From positions 1 through 64,000 of the forward strand of contig JADGBH010000005.1 of the NCBI GenBank assembly GCA_015231595.1: 64,000 bases of DNA. The letters are read 5' to 3'. Source of the DNA: Desulfobacterales bacterium (GTDB lineage Bacteria > Desulfobacterota > Desulfobacteria > Desulfobacterales > JADGBH01). Positions 18,063 through 27,979 of this stretch are shown here, one piece after another. Position numbers and translations under genes: made by a program. The notes under the pieces were generated by a model. It did no database searches. It worked only from the letters and a program-made list of their open reading frames with translations, and had not been told where the DNA came from. Every line of letters begins with the position of its first letter. The first letter of the stretch is position 1.

Positions 18063-18154
18063 AAAAAATGACATAATATTACTATTTTTTTGATATTAAA
18101 TGTGTCTAAGGTTATACTTTTAGCCTTAGACACAGGAATGATATGTCATTTTTA
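18063..18154 (-). repeat. Full-length copy of interspersed palindromic repeat family
   Basis: Outer ends AAAAAATGACATAA and ATATGTCATTTTT are inverted repeats. The inner stem TGTGTCTAAGG...CCTTAGACACA (18101-18134) forms a strong hairpin. The unit is about 92 bases long and lies 18 bases beyond the stop of the kinase gene ending at 18173, so on the minus strand it can serve as that operon's terminator. Related copies are at 8553, 55867 and 63770. Confidence 0.8.
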
Positions 18155-18172
18155 AAGTCAATCTTTATTAAT

Positions 18173-19636
18173 TTATACGATTATAGGCAGGTAAACATAA
18201 AAAGTTGTTCCCTTGTTTATTTGACTTTCAACTCTTATTCTACCATTATGGGCTTTAATTATACTATTTACGATTGAAAGACCTAATCCAGTTCCTGATA
18301 TAAATCGAGTTTTTTCGTTTTTAATTCTATAAAATTTATCGAAAATTCTGTTTATGTCTTCTTCTGATATTCCGATACCTGAGTCTTCAATTTTTATGCA
18401 TAAAAAATAATCATCAGTGGAGGATGAAACTATAATATTTCCATCAGTGATAGTGTATTTAATTGCGTTTGTTATTAGATTTGATATTACTTCTTCTATG
18501 TTTCTTTTGTTAGCCGGAATAAGGGGTAAACTGGGAAGTTCTGAAAGATGAATTTTAATATTTTTTGACTCAGCTTTAGGCGTATGAAAAATTATTTGGT
18601 CTTTTAGTAATGCAGCGATATTAATGCTCTCTCGTTCTTGGTTTATAAGACCTGATTCAATTTTCGCTAAATCAAGCAAATCTGAAGCAAGATCCGTTAA
18701 AGATTTTATTTTTTCAGACGCTCTTGTGAGAATTTCTTGTTGTTTTTCCGTAATTGTTCCCGCGAGTCCGTCTAAAATAACTTTTATTTGCATTAATACT
18801 GAATTTAAGGGACTTTTAATTTCATGGGAAACCATGCCAACAAAATCGGATTTAAGTTTATCCATTTTTTTTAAGGCTGTAATATCTGAAAGAAGGGTAA
18901 CAGATCCGAGATTTCTGCCGGCTCTATCCATAAAAGGAACAGACCTTACTCCAAAAATAGTTTCATGTTCATCTCCATTATTTTTTTCTGTTAATTCGTC
19001 AACTATTTCTATAAAAGTTTGAGATGAGAGGACTTTGTCAATCATTGTATTCAAATTTTCATTCTGGGTAACTTGTTCCACAGAAATCCCAACATAACTT
19101 CCTTCTCCTTTGTATCCAACCATTTTAAAAAAAGCAGGATTAGCTAAAACTATTTTTTTCTGGTTATCAGTTGCGAGTACTCCATCAGCTAAATGATTAA
19201 TGAGAACTCTCATCCTTGATTTTTCTGTAGCAATATCTTTAAGGGCTCGTGTATGTTCAATAGCTTTGGAAACAATAATTCTAAGCTGGTCAGGAGAAAA
19301 AGGTTTTGGAATAAAATCAAAGGCTCCTTTTTTCATTGCTTCTATTGAATGTTCAACTGTAGCATAACCAGTTATTACAATTATAACTGTATCAGGATGA
19401 AGGGATTTTACTTTTTCTAAAACGTCAAAACCGGATAAGCCAGGCATCATAAGATCGAGCAAAATTATATCAAAATGCTCATTTTCTATCATTTGTAACC
19501 CAAGAGTGCCGTTTTGGGCGCTTAAAACTTCAAATCCTTCCTGTTCAAGGACTTTTTGACATCCGTCCCTAATTCTTTTTTCATCATCAATTATAAGTAT
19601 TCTCGGAATAAATGATATTTCAAGTGTTTTTATCAT
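18173..19636 (-). CDS. Hybrid response regulator-histidine kinase (REC-PAS-HisKA-HATPase)
   Basis: The ATG at 19636 preceded by TTGGAGG gives 487 aa; an in-frame TTG at 19657 is rejected. Domains: receiver (about 8-125; IIDDEKR acid pocket, phosphoacceptor Asp in LLDLMMPG, KPF Lys), PAS (about 135-250), HisKA with phosphoacceptor His in MVSHEIKSP, and HATPase with N box NLITNAIKYT, G1 EDSGIGIS and G2 GTGLGLSIV. No membrane helix, so it is cytoplasmic. It is the last gene of a four-gene signalling operon; output could be phosphotransfer to the CheY-like protein encoded first (22212-22598). Confidence 0.9.
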   Translation of the reverse strand: MIKTLEISFIPRILIIDDEKRIRDGCQKVLEQEGFEVLSAQNGTLGLQMIENEHFDIILLDLMMPGLSGFDVLEKVKSLHPDTVIIVITGYATVEHSIEAMKKGAFDFIPKPFSPDQLRIIVSKAIEHTRALKDIATEKSRMRVLINHLADGVLATDNQKKIVLANPAFFKMVGYKGEGSYVGISVEQVTQNENLNTMIDKVLSSQTFIEIVDELTEKNNGDEHETIFGVRSVPFMDRAGRNLGSVTLLSDITALKKMDKLKSDFVGMVSHEIKSPLNSVLMQIKVILDGLAGTITEKQQEILTRASEKIKSLTDLASDLLDLAKIESGLINQERESINIAALLKDQIIFHTPKAESKNIKIHLSELPSLPLIPANKRNIEEVISNLITNAIKYTITDGNIIVSSSTDDYFLCIKIEDSGIGISEEDINRIFDKFYRIKNEKTRFISGTGLGLSIVNSIIKAHNGRIRVESQINKGTTFYVYLPIIV

Positions 19637-19660
19637 TATATAAACAACCTCCAACAATTT

Positions 19661-21175
19661 TTATATTAGCAACGCGTCATTCGCTGAAATTTGATAAAGG
19701 GGAAGTTCAATAAGAAATGTTGTGCCTTTAGAAGTACTTGTTTTAATTCTTATGTTTCCACCATTTTCTTGGACTATGCCATAAACAGTGCTTAATCCAA
19801 GTCCTGTTCCTTTACCAGGTTCTTTTGTAGTAAAAAAAGGATCAAAAATTTTATTAATATGTTCTTCAGGTATTCCACAACCTGTATCTCCAACTTCAAG
19901 ATACACTTCTTTTTCTATTCTATTTCTGTAAGTTTTAAATGTAAGAGTGCCTTTTTTATTCATAGCATCTACAGCGTTTATGATTAGGTTTATTAGAACT
20001 TGATGGAACTGATTTCTATCAACATGGATAAGCATCATTTCATCTGACATTTCTTTTATTACGTGTATATTCATTAGTAATTCTTGATCTCTTATTAGAG
20101 TAAGACTTTGCTCTACAAGGGAGTTGATATGGATAATTTCCATACTTGGGTTTGCTTGACGGCTGTAGGCGAGAAGATTTTTAACTATTTCTTTGCATCT
20201 TTCCGCATCTTCAAGAACGCATTTTAAATCTTCTTTATTCGGATCGTTCTCATCTAGGCGCTCTATGACCATGCTTGCGTAAATCATTATTCCAGTTAGT
20301 GGGTTATTAATTTCGTGGGCAACGCCAGCAGCGAGCTGGCCTAAAGAAGCTAATTTTTCAGATTGCGTGATTTGAACTTGAGCTTCTTTTAATTTTTTTT
20401 CGATAGAAATTTTTTCCCTAAGGTCAGTATAAATTCCCATGCTTGCAACTTCTTTGTCACCTTCATAAATGATTGAACCTGCTATTTCTACAGGAATTTT
20501 TTCACCTTTTGAATTTATAATATCTATAGTAGCGCTTAAGAGCCTTCCTTTTCCTCCTTGTTTTTCAGTTCTTAGTTTTCGCATTATTTCTTTAGCTTTT
20601 CCAGGAGGATAAAAATTAGCTATATTTATTTTGTTTCTTGCTTCTTTTGCAGAATAGCCAAAAAGATCTTCAGCGGCCTTATTTAGAAGTAATATATTCC
20701 CTTTCAAATCTGCGGCAATGATTCCACTCGCAGAACTTTGAATTACTTTTTCTAAAAAATCTTTTGTACCTTTTAGTTCTTTTTCAAGGCACTTGAAAAG
20801 CGTAATATTCCTTACGCTCTCCATAATATAAGTAATTTCCCCATTATCATCGATAATAGGTGCAAAGACTCTATCTTCCCATCTATCTTCTCCATTTTTT
20901 TTTTGGATGCATTTTACAACAGAATGGGATTTTTTATCTTTAACTACATCAACTATAGGGCATTCTTCCTTCGAGCATGGCTCAGTAGCTTGATAAAATA
21001 TTTTATAGCAAGCTTGTCCTATAATATCATTTAGCTCAAAGTTAAATTTTTTCAGAAATACCTTATTCGCACTTATGATTATTTTATCGAGATTAAGAAT
21101 AAGGGTAGGGAATGATAAAGATTCAAAAACCTTTAGTCTCCAATCAAAGTCTTCTTGATTAACTAAATTTGCCAC
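19661..21175 (-). CDS. PAS-PAS sensor histidine kinase (NtrB-like)
   Basis: A 504-aa cytoplasmic kinase. The first PAS (about 10-130) carries a Cys-rich segment, [12 protein letters not shown], often seen in PAS domains of anaerobes. A second PAS covers about 135-260. HisKA has [20 protein letters not shown] (phosphoacceptor His in AHEINNP) and the HATPase has [11 protein letters not shown] and [18 protein letters not shown]. The HEINNPL signature and soluble architecture are like NtrB/ZraS kinases that feed sigma-54 systems. It lies 8 bases after the ACT-like gene and 24 bases before the REC-kinase, so it is co-transcribed with both. Confidence 0.9.
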   Translation of the reverse strand: MANLVNQEDFDWRLKVFESLSFPTLILNLDKIIISANKVFLKKFNFELNDIIGQACYKIFYQATEPCSKEECPIVDVVKDKKSHSVVKCIQKKNGEDRWEDRVFAPIIDDNGEITYIMESVRNITLFKCLEKELKGTKDFLEKVIQSSASGIIAADLKGNILLLNKAAEDLFGYSAKEARNKINIANFYPPGKAKEIMRKLRTEKQGGKGRLLSATIDIINSKGEKIPVEIAGSIIYEGDKEVASMGIYTDLREKISIEKKLKEAQVQITQSEKLASLGQLAAGVAHEINNPLTGIMIYASMVIERLDENDPNKEDLKCVLEDAERCKEIVKNLLAYSRQANPSMEIIHINSLVEQSLTLIRDQELLMNIHVIKEMSDEMMLIHVDRNQFHQVLINLIINAVDAMNKKGTLTFKTYRNRIEKEVYLEVGDTGCGIPEEHINKIFDPFFTTKEPGKGTGLGLSTVYGIVQENGGNIRIKTSTSKGTTFLIELPLYQISANDALLI

Positions 21176-21183
21176 GTTGTTCC

Positions 21184-22185
21184 TTATGGTGATTTAAAAT
21201 ATTTGCTTAATGCTTTTTTAGCGTTATCAATATTGTTTGGCGGTAAAGCTATATATATTGATGCTCCTGAACAACCCATTGATTTTATGGGGATGGAATA
21301 TTCATTAATAGCTTTTACAGCCGTAGAAGCTATTCCATGCCGGTCTCCAAAATGAGGGCCATGGAAAAATAATAAATCAGCTAAAGATGTTTTGATTTCA
21401 AGATTTGCATTTATTGAATTTTTCTTTTGTTCAATAAGTTCCCAAAATTTTTTTTCGGTTTGTTTTTCCATGAGGATAAGAAAACAAAAATTTTTTTGCT
21501 CATTTTCATTACCAATAAGAAATTCAAATTTAAGGCCTATGTTATTTAGTTCCATAAACCAATCCGCCAATTTTATTAAATTAAAATCTTTTTTATTAAA
21601 ATTTATTTCAAATGAAAATAAATTTCGGTTTTCATTAAAACCATAAGTTTTGATGACAGGCTCCCAATAAACAGCTATAGTTTCCATAGGTTCAATGGGC
21701 GGTGAAGGAGAGCATCCTGCTGGCAAGGTAAATGATTTTTGACAAATGGAAAAAGCGTAATCTTTTAAACCAAAGTCTATAACAAGAGATAAACCAGATA
21801 TAGAGGAATTTAGGCTGAAAATAGGTATCTTTGAAAGAGCATTGAAAACAGTTCCTATAACCCCAAAGCTTAATTTATGGGGGAATAGAGTTATCACACT
21901 TTTATCATAAATAATATTCAGATATTGGCTTAAATCGCTGTTTAATAATTGGTCTATTTCAACTTCATTTGCCTTGAAACAGCAATAAATAGAGGAATTA
22001 AAATCTAAGGATATCATGGATAAAAATTGTATATTTATTTTATTTTTAGCAAAAAAGTCAAAAAAATTAAGCTCTAACCCTTTTAAATGGTTAGGAATCA
22101 AAAAGTTTGCAACTATAACTTTTTGGTTAAATTTTATACCGCCTATACTGATTGGGTTGTAAATAGACGGTTTTTGAGCTTCCAT
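21184..22185 (-). CDS. ACT-domain-like protein related to aspartokinase regulatory domains
   Basis: A 333-aa soluble protein with no kinase domain. Its C-terminus (about 280-330) contains GDRHGIASTAVKAINEYSIP, a ligand-loop pattern of the ACT domains of aspartate kinases, followed by IKSMGCSGASIYIALP. The N-terminal part has related alpha/beta units (ISIGGIKFNQKVIVANFLIP; FFAKNKINIQFLSMISLDF; FGVIGTVFNALSKIPIF). ACT domains bind amino acids or other small ligands. Within a CheY-kinase-kinase operon it probably provides small-molecule input. The ligand is unknown. Confidence 0.65.
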   Translation of the reverse strand: MEAQKPSIYNPISIGGIKFNQKVIVANFLIPNHLKGLELNFFDFFAKNKINIQFLSMISLDFNSSIYCCFKANEVEIDQLLNSDLSQYLNIIYDKSVITLFPHKLSFGVIGTVFNALSKIPIFSLNSSISGLSLVIDFGLKDYAFSICQKSFTLPAGCSPSPPIEPMETIAVYWEPVIKTYGFNENRNLFSFEINFNKKDFNLIKLADWFMELNNIGLKFEFLIGNENEQKNFCFLILMEKQTEKKFWELIEQKKNSINANLEIKTSLADLLFFHGPHFGDRHGIASTAVKAINEYSIPIKSMGCSGASIYIALPPNNIDNAKKALSKYFKSP

Positions 22186-22211
22186 GATATCCTAATTTTT
22201 ATAAAATTTTT

Positions 22212-22598
22212 TTAAGATAAATTATCTTTAACCATATCCATTAATATATCAAGGTCAATTGGTTTTGGAATATAATCATCAGCTAAAGTGTTTCTTCCAT
22301 CCATGTGGGTATAATTTGTTGAAGATACAGCGTCAGCTACTGCTGTTAAAAGAAGAACGATTATATCTTTATATTCAGAATTATTCTTTATTTCATTACA
22401 TAATTCATAGCCGTTTTTTCTTGGCATCATAACATCAAGTATAATAAGAGAAGGTTTTTCTTCTTTAATTTTTTCTAATCCTTCAACCCCATCATAGGCT
22501 TTCGCAACTCTAAAATTGTTGCTTTCAAGCTTCATCGACACAGATTCAACTAGATCTGGATCATCATCAACTACTAAAATCAATTTTTTATCGCTCAT
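22212..22598 (-). CDS. Single-domain response regulator (CheY-like)
   Basis: A 128-aa receiver domain only: acidic pocket VVDDDPD, phosphoacceptor Asp in LIILDVMMPRKNGYEL, Thr in LLLTAVADAVSS, and conserved Lys in DDYIPKPIDL. No output domain. An insertion after the T-loop (SSTNYTHMDGRNTLADD) is longer than in CheY. It is first in the operon (RBS AAGGAG) and probably exchanges phosphate with the two downstream kinases. Confidence 0.92.
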   Translation of the reverse strand: MSDKKLILVVDDDPDLVESVSMKLESNNFRVAKAYDGVEGLEKIKEEKPSLIILDVMMPRKNGYELCNEIKNNSEYKDIIVLLLTAVADAVSSTNYTHMDGRNTLADDYIPKPIDLDILMDMVKDNLS

Positions 22599-22689
22599 AA
22601 GACTTAGCTCCTTTATAAAATTTTTAGGTTAAACAATTTAAGGCATATTAAATTAGTGAGTAGGAATAACTAAATTTATGCTTGAATAT

Positions 22690-22727
22690 TATAGGGAAAA
22701 AGTTTTTTCAACAAGTTTTTCCCTATA
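22690..22727 (-). terminator. Hairpin after metF (possible terminator)
   Basis: A perfect 12-bp stem TATAGGGAAAAA (22690-22701) with TTTTTCCCTATA (22716-22727) and a 14-base loop lies 21 bases downstream of the metF stop on the minus strand. There is no external T-run on that side, so it may be a weak terminator or a 3'-end stabiliser. It also overlaps the likely promoter region of the signalling operon. Confidence 0.5.
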
Positions 22728-22748
22728 CACTTAATAAAAATTTTTGAA

Positions 22749-23672
22749 TTACACTTTAGGCCTTGGATAAAGCCCACCCCTCTCAACAATTTCAGGAACT
22801 TTTTGTTCCCATTCGATAGCCATAATGTGAAAACCAGCAACACCTTCAATTGCTTTGATCCTTTCTATTGTTTCAACACATATTTTCATGCCTTCTTCAA
22901 TCATTTTTTCTTTAGGAACGCCTGACATTCTTTTAACAACTTCATCAGGTACATCCATGCCCGGAACTTTATTTTTCATGTATTTAGCCATACCAGCTGA
23001 CTTAATTGGAGTAATTCCGGCAAGTATTGCAATTTTTTTATGAAGCTCTCTTTCTCTAATGCCTTTCATCCATAGTTCAAACTTATCTATATTGAATATA
23101 CATTGGGTTTGGATAAAATCAGCCCCAGCTTTTACTTTTTTTGCAAGACGAGCTACTCTAAGTTCAAATGGGTCTGCAAAAGGGTTCGCAGCCGCTCCGA
23201 TAAACATTTTTGGAGGATCAATTATATCTGCTCCGCCCTGGAATTTCCCTTCATCTCTCATTTTTTTTACAGTTTGGATTAATTGAACGGAGTCTAAATC
23301 ATAAACATTTGCAGCCATAGGATGGTCACCAAAATGTGGATGGTCACCTGAAAGACAGAGCATGTTATTAATTCCATGGGCATAAGCTCCAAGTATATCG
23401 CTTTGCAAAGCTATTCGGTTTCTGTCTCTAGTTACCATTTGAAGGAGAGGTTCAAGCCCCATTTGTTTTATTATAATGCATGCAGCCAGACTACTCATGC
23501 GAACGACAGCTGTTTGGTTATCTGTAACATTTACTGCATCAACATATCCCCTTAACATTTCAGCTTTTTCTCTTACTTTGCCAGCCGTGCATCCTCTTGG
23601 AGGACCACATTCGGATGTAACAGCTAAATTTCCTGATGCCAATATTTTTTCAAGAACGCTCTCAGTTTTCAT
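22749..23672 (-). CDS. metF: Methylene-tetrahydrofolate reductase, catalytic subunit MetF
   Basis: A 307-aa TIM-barrel flavoprotein of the MetF family: N-terminal VTSECGPPRG (the family's conserved Glu region), VNVTDNQTA, LQMVTRDRNRIALQSD, and NMLCLSGDHPHFGDHP, typical FAD/folate barrel motifs. It reduces methylene-H4folate to methyl-H4folate in the methyl branch of the Wood-Ljungdahl pathway. Its start overlaps metV by 4 bases (23669-23672). With MetV, MvhD and HdrA it probably forms a MetFV-Hdr complex in which HdrA supplies or takes electrons. Last gene of its operon. Confidence 0.9.
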   Translation of the reverse strand: MKTESVLEKILASGNLAVTSECGPPRGCTAGKVREKAEMLRGYVDAVNVTDNQTAVVRMSSLAACIIIKQMGLEPLLQMVTRDRNRIALQSDILGAYAHGINNMLCLSGDHPHFGDHPMAANVYDLDSVQLIQTVKKMRDEGKFQGGADIIDPPKMFIGAAANPFADPFELRVARLAKKVKAGADFIQTQCIFNIDKFELWMKGIRERELHKKIAILAGITPIKSAGMAKYMKNKVPGMDVPDEVVKRMSGVPKEKMIEEGMKICVETIERIKAIEGVAGFHIMAIEWEQKVPEIVERGGLYPRPKV

Positions 23673-24337
23673 GATGCTAAATCCTCCCTAATAATTCTTC
23701 TTGGTCCACCGTCGCGGCTTGTGCGCCAATCTTTTGCGTCCATTATTTCTTCATATCTTTTTTCCATACCAAGGGCTTTTAATCTATCCCAAATAAGTTG
23801 CCATGCACAATCAACATCTTGACTTATTTCGCATTTGCCTCGAGTTGATCCACCGCATGGTCCATTTAATAGTCTTTTTGAACACCTTGCTATTGGACAA
23901 ATTCCACCAGTTATACCTAAAACGCAATCTCCGCAGCCTTGACAGCGTTCTGCCCATACACCTTGTTTTTCAGAAGCTCCCATAAATTTAGTATTTACAG
24001 CAGGGAACACAGGTTTATTTTTATATCTTCTTGCGACCTCTTGAACTCCACATCCGCAAGCCATTGACATAACAGCGTCTACATCACCGATATCATTTAC
24101 AAGTTCTTCTACATATTCAGGATCACACTGTCTTTCAAGGGTAATTTGTTTAATTTCAAGAGTTTTACCTTCTTTCATAAATGCCATTGCAAGAGCTGAA
24201 GCTAAGAGACCTACTTCTTTTCTGCCCCCAGCGGCACATACTGTAACGCATTCATTACAACCTACAAGAAGAATACGATTGTATGGCCTTACACATTCAA
24301 TAAGTTCACTTATAGGTTTTCTTTCAGCAGTTATCAT
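23669..24337 (-). CDS. metV: MetV, Cys-rich partner of MetF
   Basis: A 222-aa protein of the MetV family (methylenetetrahydrofolate reductase C-terminal zinc-/iron-sulfur domain). The N-terminal part has LLVGCNECVTVCAAGGRKEV and MSMACGCGVQ. The C-terminal part is very Cys-rich: CQGCGDCVLG, GICPIARCSK, and NGPCGGSTRGKCE. In acetogens MetV pairs with MetF and carries metal sites that connect it to the electron donor. Here it lies between mvhD and metF, with a 4-base overlap to metF, which supports a fixed complex. Confidence 0.9.
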   Translation of the reverse strand: MITAERKPISELIECVRPYNRILLVGCNECVTVCAAGGRKEVGLLASALAMAFMKEGKTLEIKQITLERQCDPEYVEELVNDIGDVDAVMSMACGCGVQEVARRYKNKPVFPAVNTKFMGASEKQGVWAERCQGCGDCVLGITGGICPIARCSKRLLNGPCGGSTRGKCEISQDVDCAWQLIWDRLKALGMEKRYEEIMDAKDWRTSRDGGPRRIIREDLAS

Positions 24338-24366
24338 TCTTTATCAATCTCCTTCTTGATGTTATC

Positions 24367-24801
24367 TTAAGCTGATCTTTTAATATTTAAAGCATTTTTA
24401 ACTGGATTAGGTCCAAGCTTTCGAATTTTTTCAGTAAATTCAGCAGCGATCAAAGCGAATTTTTCGCCCATCCCAGCAGACATATATACCATTTCAATTC
24501 TTTCTCCTCCAATGCCGATGTCATCGAGTAATTTTTTTAAATAAGTAACTCTTCGTTCAGCGTTTATATTTCCATTTTTAAAGTGGCAATCGCCTGTCAA
24601 GCAGCCTGCAACATAAACGCCATCAGCTCCTTTTTCAAGTGCTTTCATGATATGAATTGCATCTACTTTTCCTGAACAAGGTACTCTTATAATTTTAACA
24701 TTGGCAGGATATTCTATTCTTTTGCTTCCAGCCATATCTGCTGCGGTATAAGCGCAGTAATGGCAGCAAAATGCTATAATTACTGGTTCAAAGTTTTCCA
24801 T
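24367..24801 (-). CDS. mvhD: MvhD-type [2Fe-2S] hydrogenase/Hdr electron-transfer subunit
   Basis: A 144-aa protein of the MvhD/FlpD family: AFCCHYCAYTAADMAG (C12, C13, C16), RVPCSGKVD, and GCLTGDCHFKNGN hold the conserved cysteines. MvhD passes electrons from a donor enzyme to HdrA. It starts 1 base before the hdrA stop codon region ends, so translation is coupled with hdrA, and it is followed by metV. Context points to electron transfer in the MetFV-HdrA complex rather than to a hydrogenase, since no hydrogenase gene is present. Confidence 0.92.
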   Translation of the reverse strand: MENFEPVIIAFCCHYCAYTAADMAGSKRIEYPANVKIIRVPCSGKVDAIHIMKALEKGADGVYVAGCLTGDCHFKNGNINAERRVTYLKKLLDDIGIGGERIEMVYMSAGMGEKFALIAAEFTEKIRKLGPNPVKNALNIKRSA

Positions 24802-27800
24802 TTATATCATCCTTTCAAAAAGTCCGTCTAATTTAGCCATGATCTGATCGTCTTCAAATTGGAAGAGCTGAATAGCTTTCGCAGGGCACTCAGCAGAGCA
24901 GACGCCACATCCATGGCATTTTGAAGGATCAATTTCTGAATAGCCTTCTTGATTAATATAAGGTATTCCAAATGGACATGCCCGCACACAAATCAAGCAA
25001 GCAGCACATTTTTTACCATCAACCTTTGCGATTTGAGCTCCAAGATTAATATGTTCTCTACTCAACATTGTTAAAGCTCTACCAGCCGCTGCTAATCCTT
25101 GTGTAATGCTTTCTTTTACTGTTTTTGGAGCATGAGCGGTTCCAGCTACAAAAAAGCCAGGAACAGGTAAATCTACAGGTCTTAGTTTAATATGCTCCTC
25201 AAGAAAGTATCCATCATCGGTTCTTGGCAGTTTAAATATCATTGATAAGTCTTCATTTCCTTCATCATTGGCAATAAATCCTGTGCTTAAAATAAGGCTA
25301 TCTGCTACAACTGATATTTTACGGCCTATTATTTGTTCTTTAAATGTAACTTCAACTTTATCTCCATATTCATTTACAGTTGGAATTTCAGGTTTTTCGT
25401 ATTCTATAAAAATTACGCCTTTATTTCGAGCTTCACGATAATAATCTTCATAAAATCCAAAAGTTCTCATATCTCTATAAAGCATGAATACTTGGACTGA
25501 AGGATTTGTTTCTATAAGTTTTAAAGCATTTTTTACTGCTGCTTGGCAACATATTCGTGAACAATTAGGATTTGTTTCATCTCTTGAACCAACACATTGA
25601 ATCATAACAACATTTTGCCATGATTTAACACTTTCAGGAGTGTCGTAAATGAGTTTTTCTAAATCTAATTGATTCATTACAGCTTTATGTTCGCCTAAGA
25701 GATATTTTTGAGGCCTATTTGCCATAGCGCCTGTGGCGATAATTGTAACTCCATGGCTGATTTGTCGATATTGGAGTCTTGGGCCGGTTTGTATACCTGT
25801 TGTAAATAAACCAGGTAAACCATGATGATCAACTATAATAGAACGAGTTAATACTTGAATGTTTTCGTGGTTAGTAGTCTTTTGAACTAAATTTTCTACT
25901 TGAGATTTTATATCTTCTCCTTCTATTGATTTGCGTATATTTTTTGCAAATCCTCCAAGTTCTGGAGATATTTCAACGAGATAGATTTTTAATCCCTGAT
26001 TTGCTAAAGCAAGAGCTGCTGTCATGCCAGCGACTCCGCCGCCAACCACTAAAACATCTTTATTAATCGGTAATAAATGATCTTTAAGGGGTTTTGCAAT
26101 TTTTACGCCTTCAATGGCCATACTCATAAGTTCTTTAGCTTTCTTGAAAGCCTCAACGGGCTTATTCATATGAACCCAAGTATCTTGATCCCTTAAATTT
26201 GCGATTTCTAAAAGATATTTATTTATTCCGGATTTTTGAAGAATATCTTGAAATTTTTTTTCATGGGTGCGAGGAGAACAACCTCCAATAACGATTCTAT
26301 TCAATTTTTCAGATTCAATTGTTTTTTTGATTATATATAGAGATTCTCTACTACATCCATGACCTACCATTTTAGTAGTAGCAACATTTGGGATGGTTGA
26401 TACATAATTAGATAATTTATTTACATCAATGACATTTCCAATATTTAGTCCGCAGTCGCAAATGAAAACACCAATTTTTGGTTCTTCATTTGTTACATCT
26501 CTTTCCATTGGAAATTCATCTTCAACATAGTCATCAAATTCATCTTTAGGCTGTTCATCTGTTTTAGGTGCTTTTGCTAATTTTAAACCTTTATCAATAG
26601 TTAATAATGCGCTACATGCAGCTGCACTTGCTTGAACCATTGTTTCTGGGATATCTTTTGGGCTTTCATAAATGCCACAAACAAATATTCCAGGCTTAGA
26701 TGTCGCCACAGGTGAAAAGTTTAATGTTTTTATAAAATTATGGTGATTTAGTTCAAGACCCATTTTTTTTGAGAGTTCAACTGTATCTCCTGACAATTTA
26801 AAACCAGTTGCAAGAACTACCATGTCAAAGGCTGAAGTTTTAAGCCCAGCTTCTCCGAATAATGAATGAGATATTAATAAATCGCCTGTTTCATCGTTCC
26901 TTATAATAGAATGAGGTCTGCTTCGAACGAGTTTAACTCCATATTGATTGATAGCTCTGTTTAGATATTCTTCATAGCCCTTGCCAAAAGTTCTTATATC
27001 CATATAAAATATTGTAGTTTCAATATCATCATGGAATCTTTCTTTAGTAACCATAGCTTCTTTAAGGGCAAACATACAGCAAACACTTGAGCAATAAGAT
27101 TCTGCGTTATTTTGAAGACTTCTGGAACCTACGCACTGAATCCATGCTATCTTTTTTGGAGGTTTTCCATCAGAAAGTCTTGTTAAATTTCCCTGAGTTG
27201 GGCCTGAAGCCGAAAGAATCCTTTCATATTCAAGGCTTGTGACAATGTCAGGATATTGACCTTTTCCGAAATTATCCAAAATTTTAGGGTCAAATAAAGA
27301 TGCTCCCGGACATAATACGATAGCTCCTACTTGAATTGTTTTCGTCTTTTCAGAGTCATTTCGAATAATGGCTTTGGGTTTGCATATTGTTTCTAATTCG
27401 TCAAAGTTAGGGTTATTTTCAATATTAATTGAAAATGCTTGGGGAGTAGCTTGGGGATATCGCATACAAGTTGGAGCTCGATGGTCTAAACCTGGAGTAA
27501 AGCTAACCCACTCTGGAAAATTTTTATAACATTCTCCACAAGCCGTACATTTTTCTAAATCAATATATCTGGGCTTGCTTATAATTGTTGCTTCAAAATT
27601 TCCAGCTTCTCCTTTAACATCAGAAAATTCAGTCATAGTTAAAAGTTCCATGTGCAGATTTCGACCGCTTTCTGACAAATTGGGAGAGATAGTGCATAAA
27701 TCACAGTTATTAGTAGGAAATGTTCTATCGAGCTGGGTCATTAAGCCGCCTATTGAATGGGCTTTATCAATAAGGACAACATCTCCACCGCTTTCAGCAA

Positions 27801-27885
27801 TATCCAATGATGCACGAATACCTGCGACTCCTCCTCCAACAACAAGTACTTTATTATTTTTCTGAAACATCTTTTTCTCTTGCAT
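24802..27885 (-). CDS. hdrA: HdrA-type iron-sulfur flavoprotein, double-length
   Basis: At 1027 aa it is much longer than HdrA (about 650). First half: FAD Rossmann motif VVGGGVAG (15-22), FPTNNCDLCTISPNLSE with C61/C64, CTACGEC (C113, C116, C119), and CVGSR plus VCCMFALKEA. From about residue 470 a second HdrA-like unit begins with GVFICDCGLNIGNV, continues GGCSPRTHEK, a second FAD motif VVGGGVAGMTAAL (about 610), a second CVGSR/RICCQAAVKNA, and ends with two [4Fe-4S] ferredoxin motifs (CAACLICVRACP, CHGCGVCSAECP) near 957-1005. It is an intramolecular HdrA tandem. It would carry flavin and clusters for electron transfer, perhaps bifurcation, with MvhD and MetFV. No hdrBC in the window. Confidence 0.9.
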   Translation of the reverse strand: MQEKKMFQKNNKVLVVGGGVAGIRASLDIAESGGDVVLIDKAHSIGGLMTQLDRTFPTNNCDLCTISPNLSESGRNLHMELLTMTEFSDVKGEAGNFEATIISKPRYIDLEKCTACGECYKNFPEWVSFTPGLDHRAPTCMRYPQATPQAFSINIENNPNFDELETICKPKAIIRNDSEKTKTIQVGAIVLCPGASLFDPKILDNFGKGQYPDIVTSLEYERILSASGPTQGNLTRLSDGKPPKKIAWIQCVGSRSLQNNAESYCSSVCCMFALKEAMVTKERFHDDIETTIFYMDIRTFGKGYEEYLNRAINQYGVKLVRSRPHSIIRNDETGDLLISHSLFGEAGLKTSAFDMVVLATGFKLSGDTVELSKKMGLELNHHNFIKTLNFSPVATSKPGIFVCGIYESPKDIPETMVQASAAACSALLTIDKGLKLAKAPKTDEQPKDEFDDYVEDEFPMERDVTNEEPKIGVFICDCGLNIGNVIDVNKLSNYVSTIPNVATTKMVGHGCSRESLYIIKKTIESEKLNRIVIGGCSPRTHEKKFQDILQKSGINKYLLEIANLRDQDTWVHMNKPVEAFKKAKELMSMAIEGVKIAKPLKDHLLPINKDVLVVGGGVAGMTAALALANQGLKIYLVEISPELGGFAKNIRKSIEGEDIKSQVENLVQKTTNHENIQVLTRSIIVDHHGLPGLFTTGIQTGPRLQYRQISHGVTIIATGAMANRPQKYLLGEHKAVMNQLDLEKLIYDTPESVKSWQNVVMIQCVGSRDETNPNCSRICCQAAVKNALKLIETNPSVQVFMLYRDMRTFGFYEDYYREARNKGVIFIEYEKPEIPTVNEYGDKVEVTFKEQIIGRKISVVADSLILSTGFIANDEGNEDLSMIFKLPRTDDGYFLEEHIKLRPVDLPVPGFFVAGTAHAPKTVKESITQGLAAAGRALTMLSREHINLGAQIAKVDGKKCAACLICVRACPFGIPYINQEGYSEIDPSKCHGCGVCSAECPAKAIQLFQFEDDQIMAKLDGLFERMI

Positions 27886-27979
27886 TTGTACCTTTTATTA
27901 TAAATTTACCGTGTGTTTATTTTTGAAATTAGAGTCCGCCTTAAGCATTTTATTTAGCTGTAGGCTGTGAATAGACATT

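Noticed and set aside
22855..23286. Plus-strand open frames opposite metF and other minus-strand genes
   Set aside because: They lie wholly inside strong minus-strand genes, lack RBS and have shadow-like composition.
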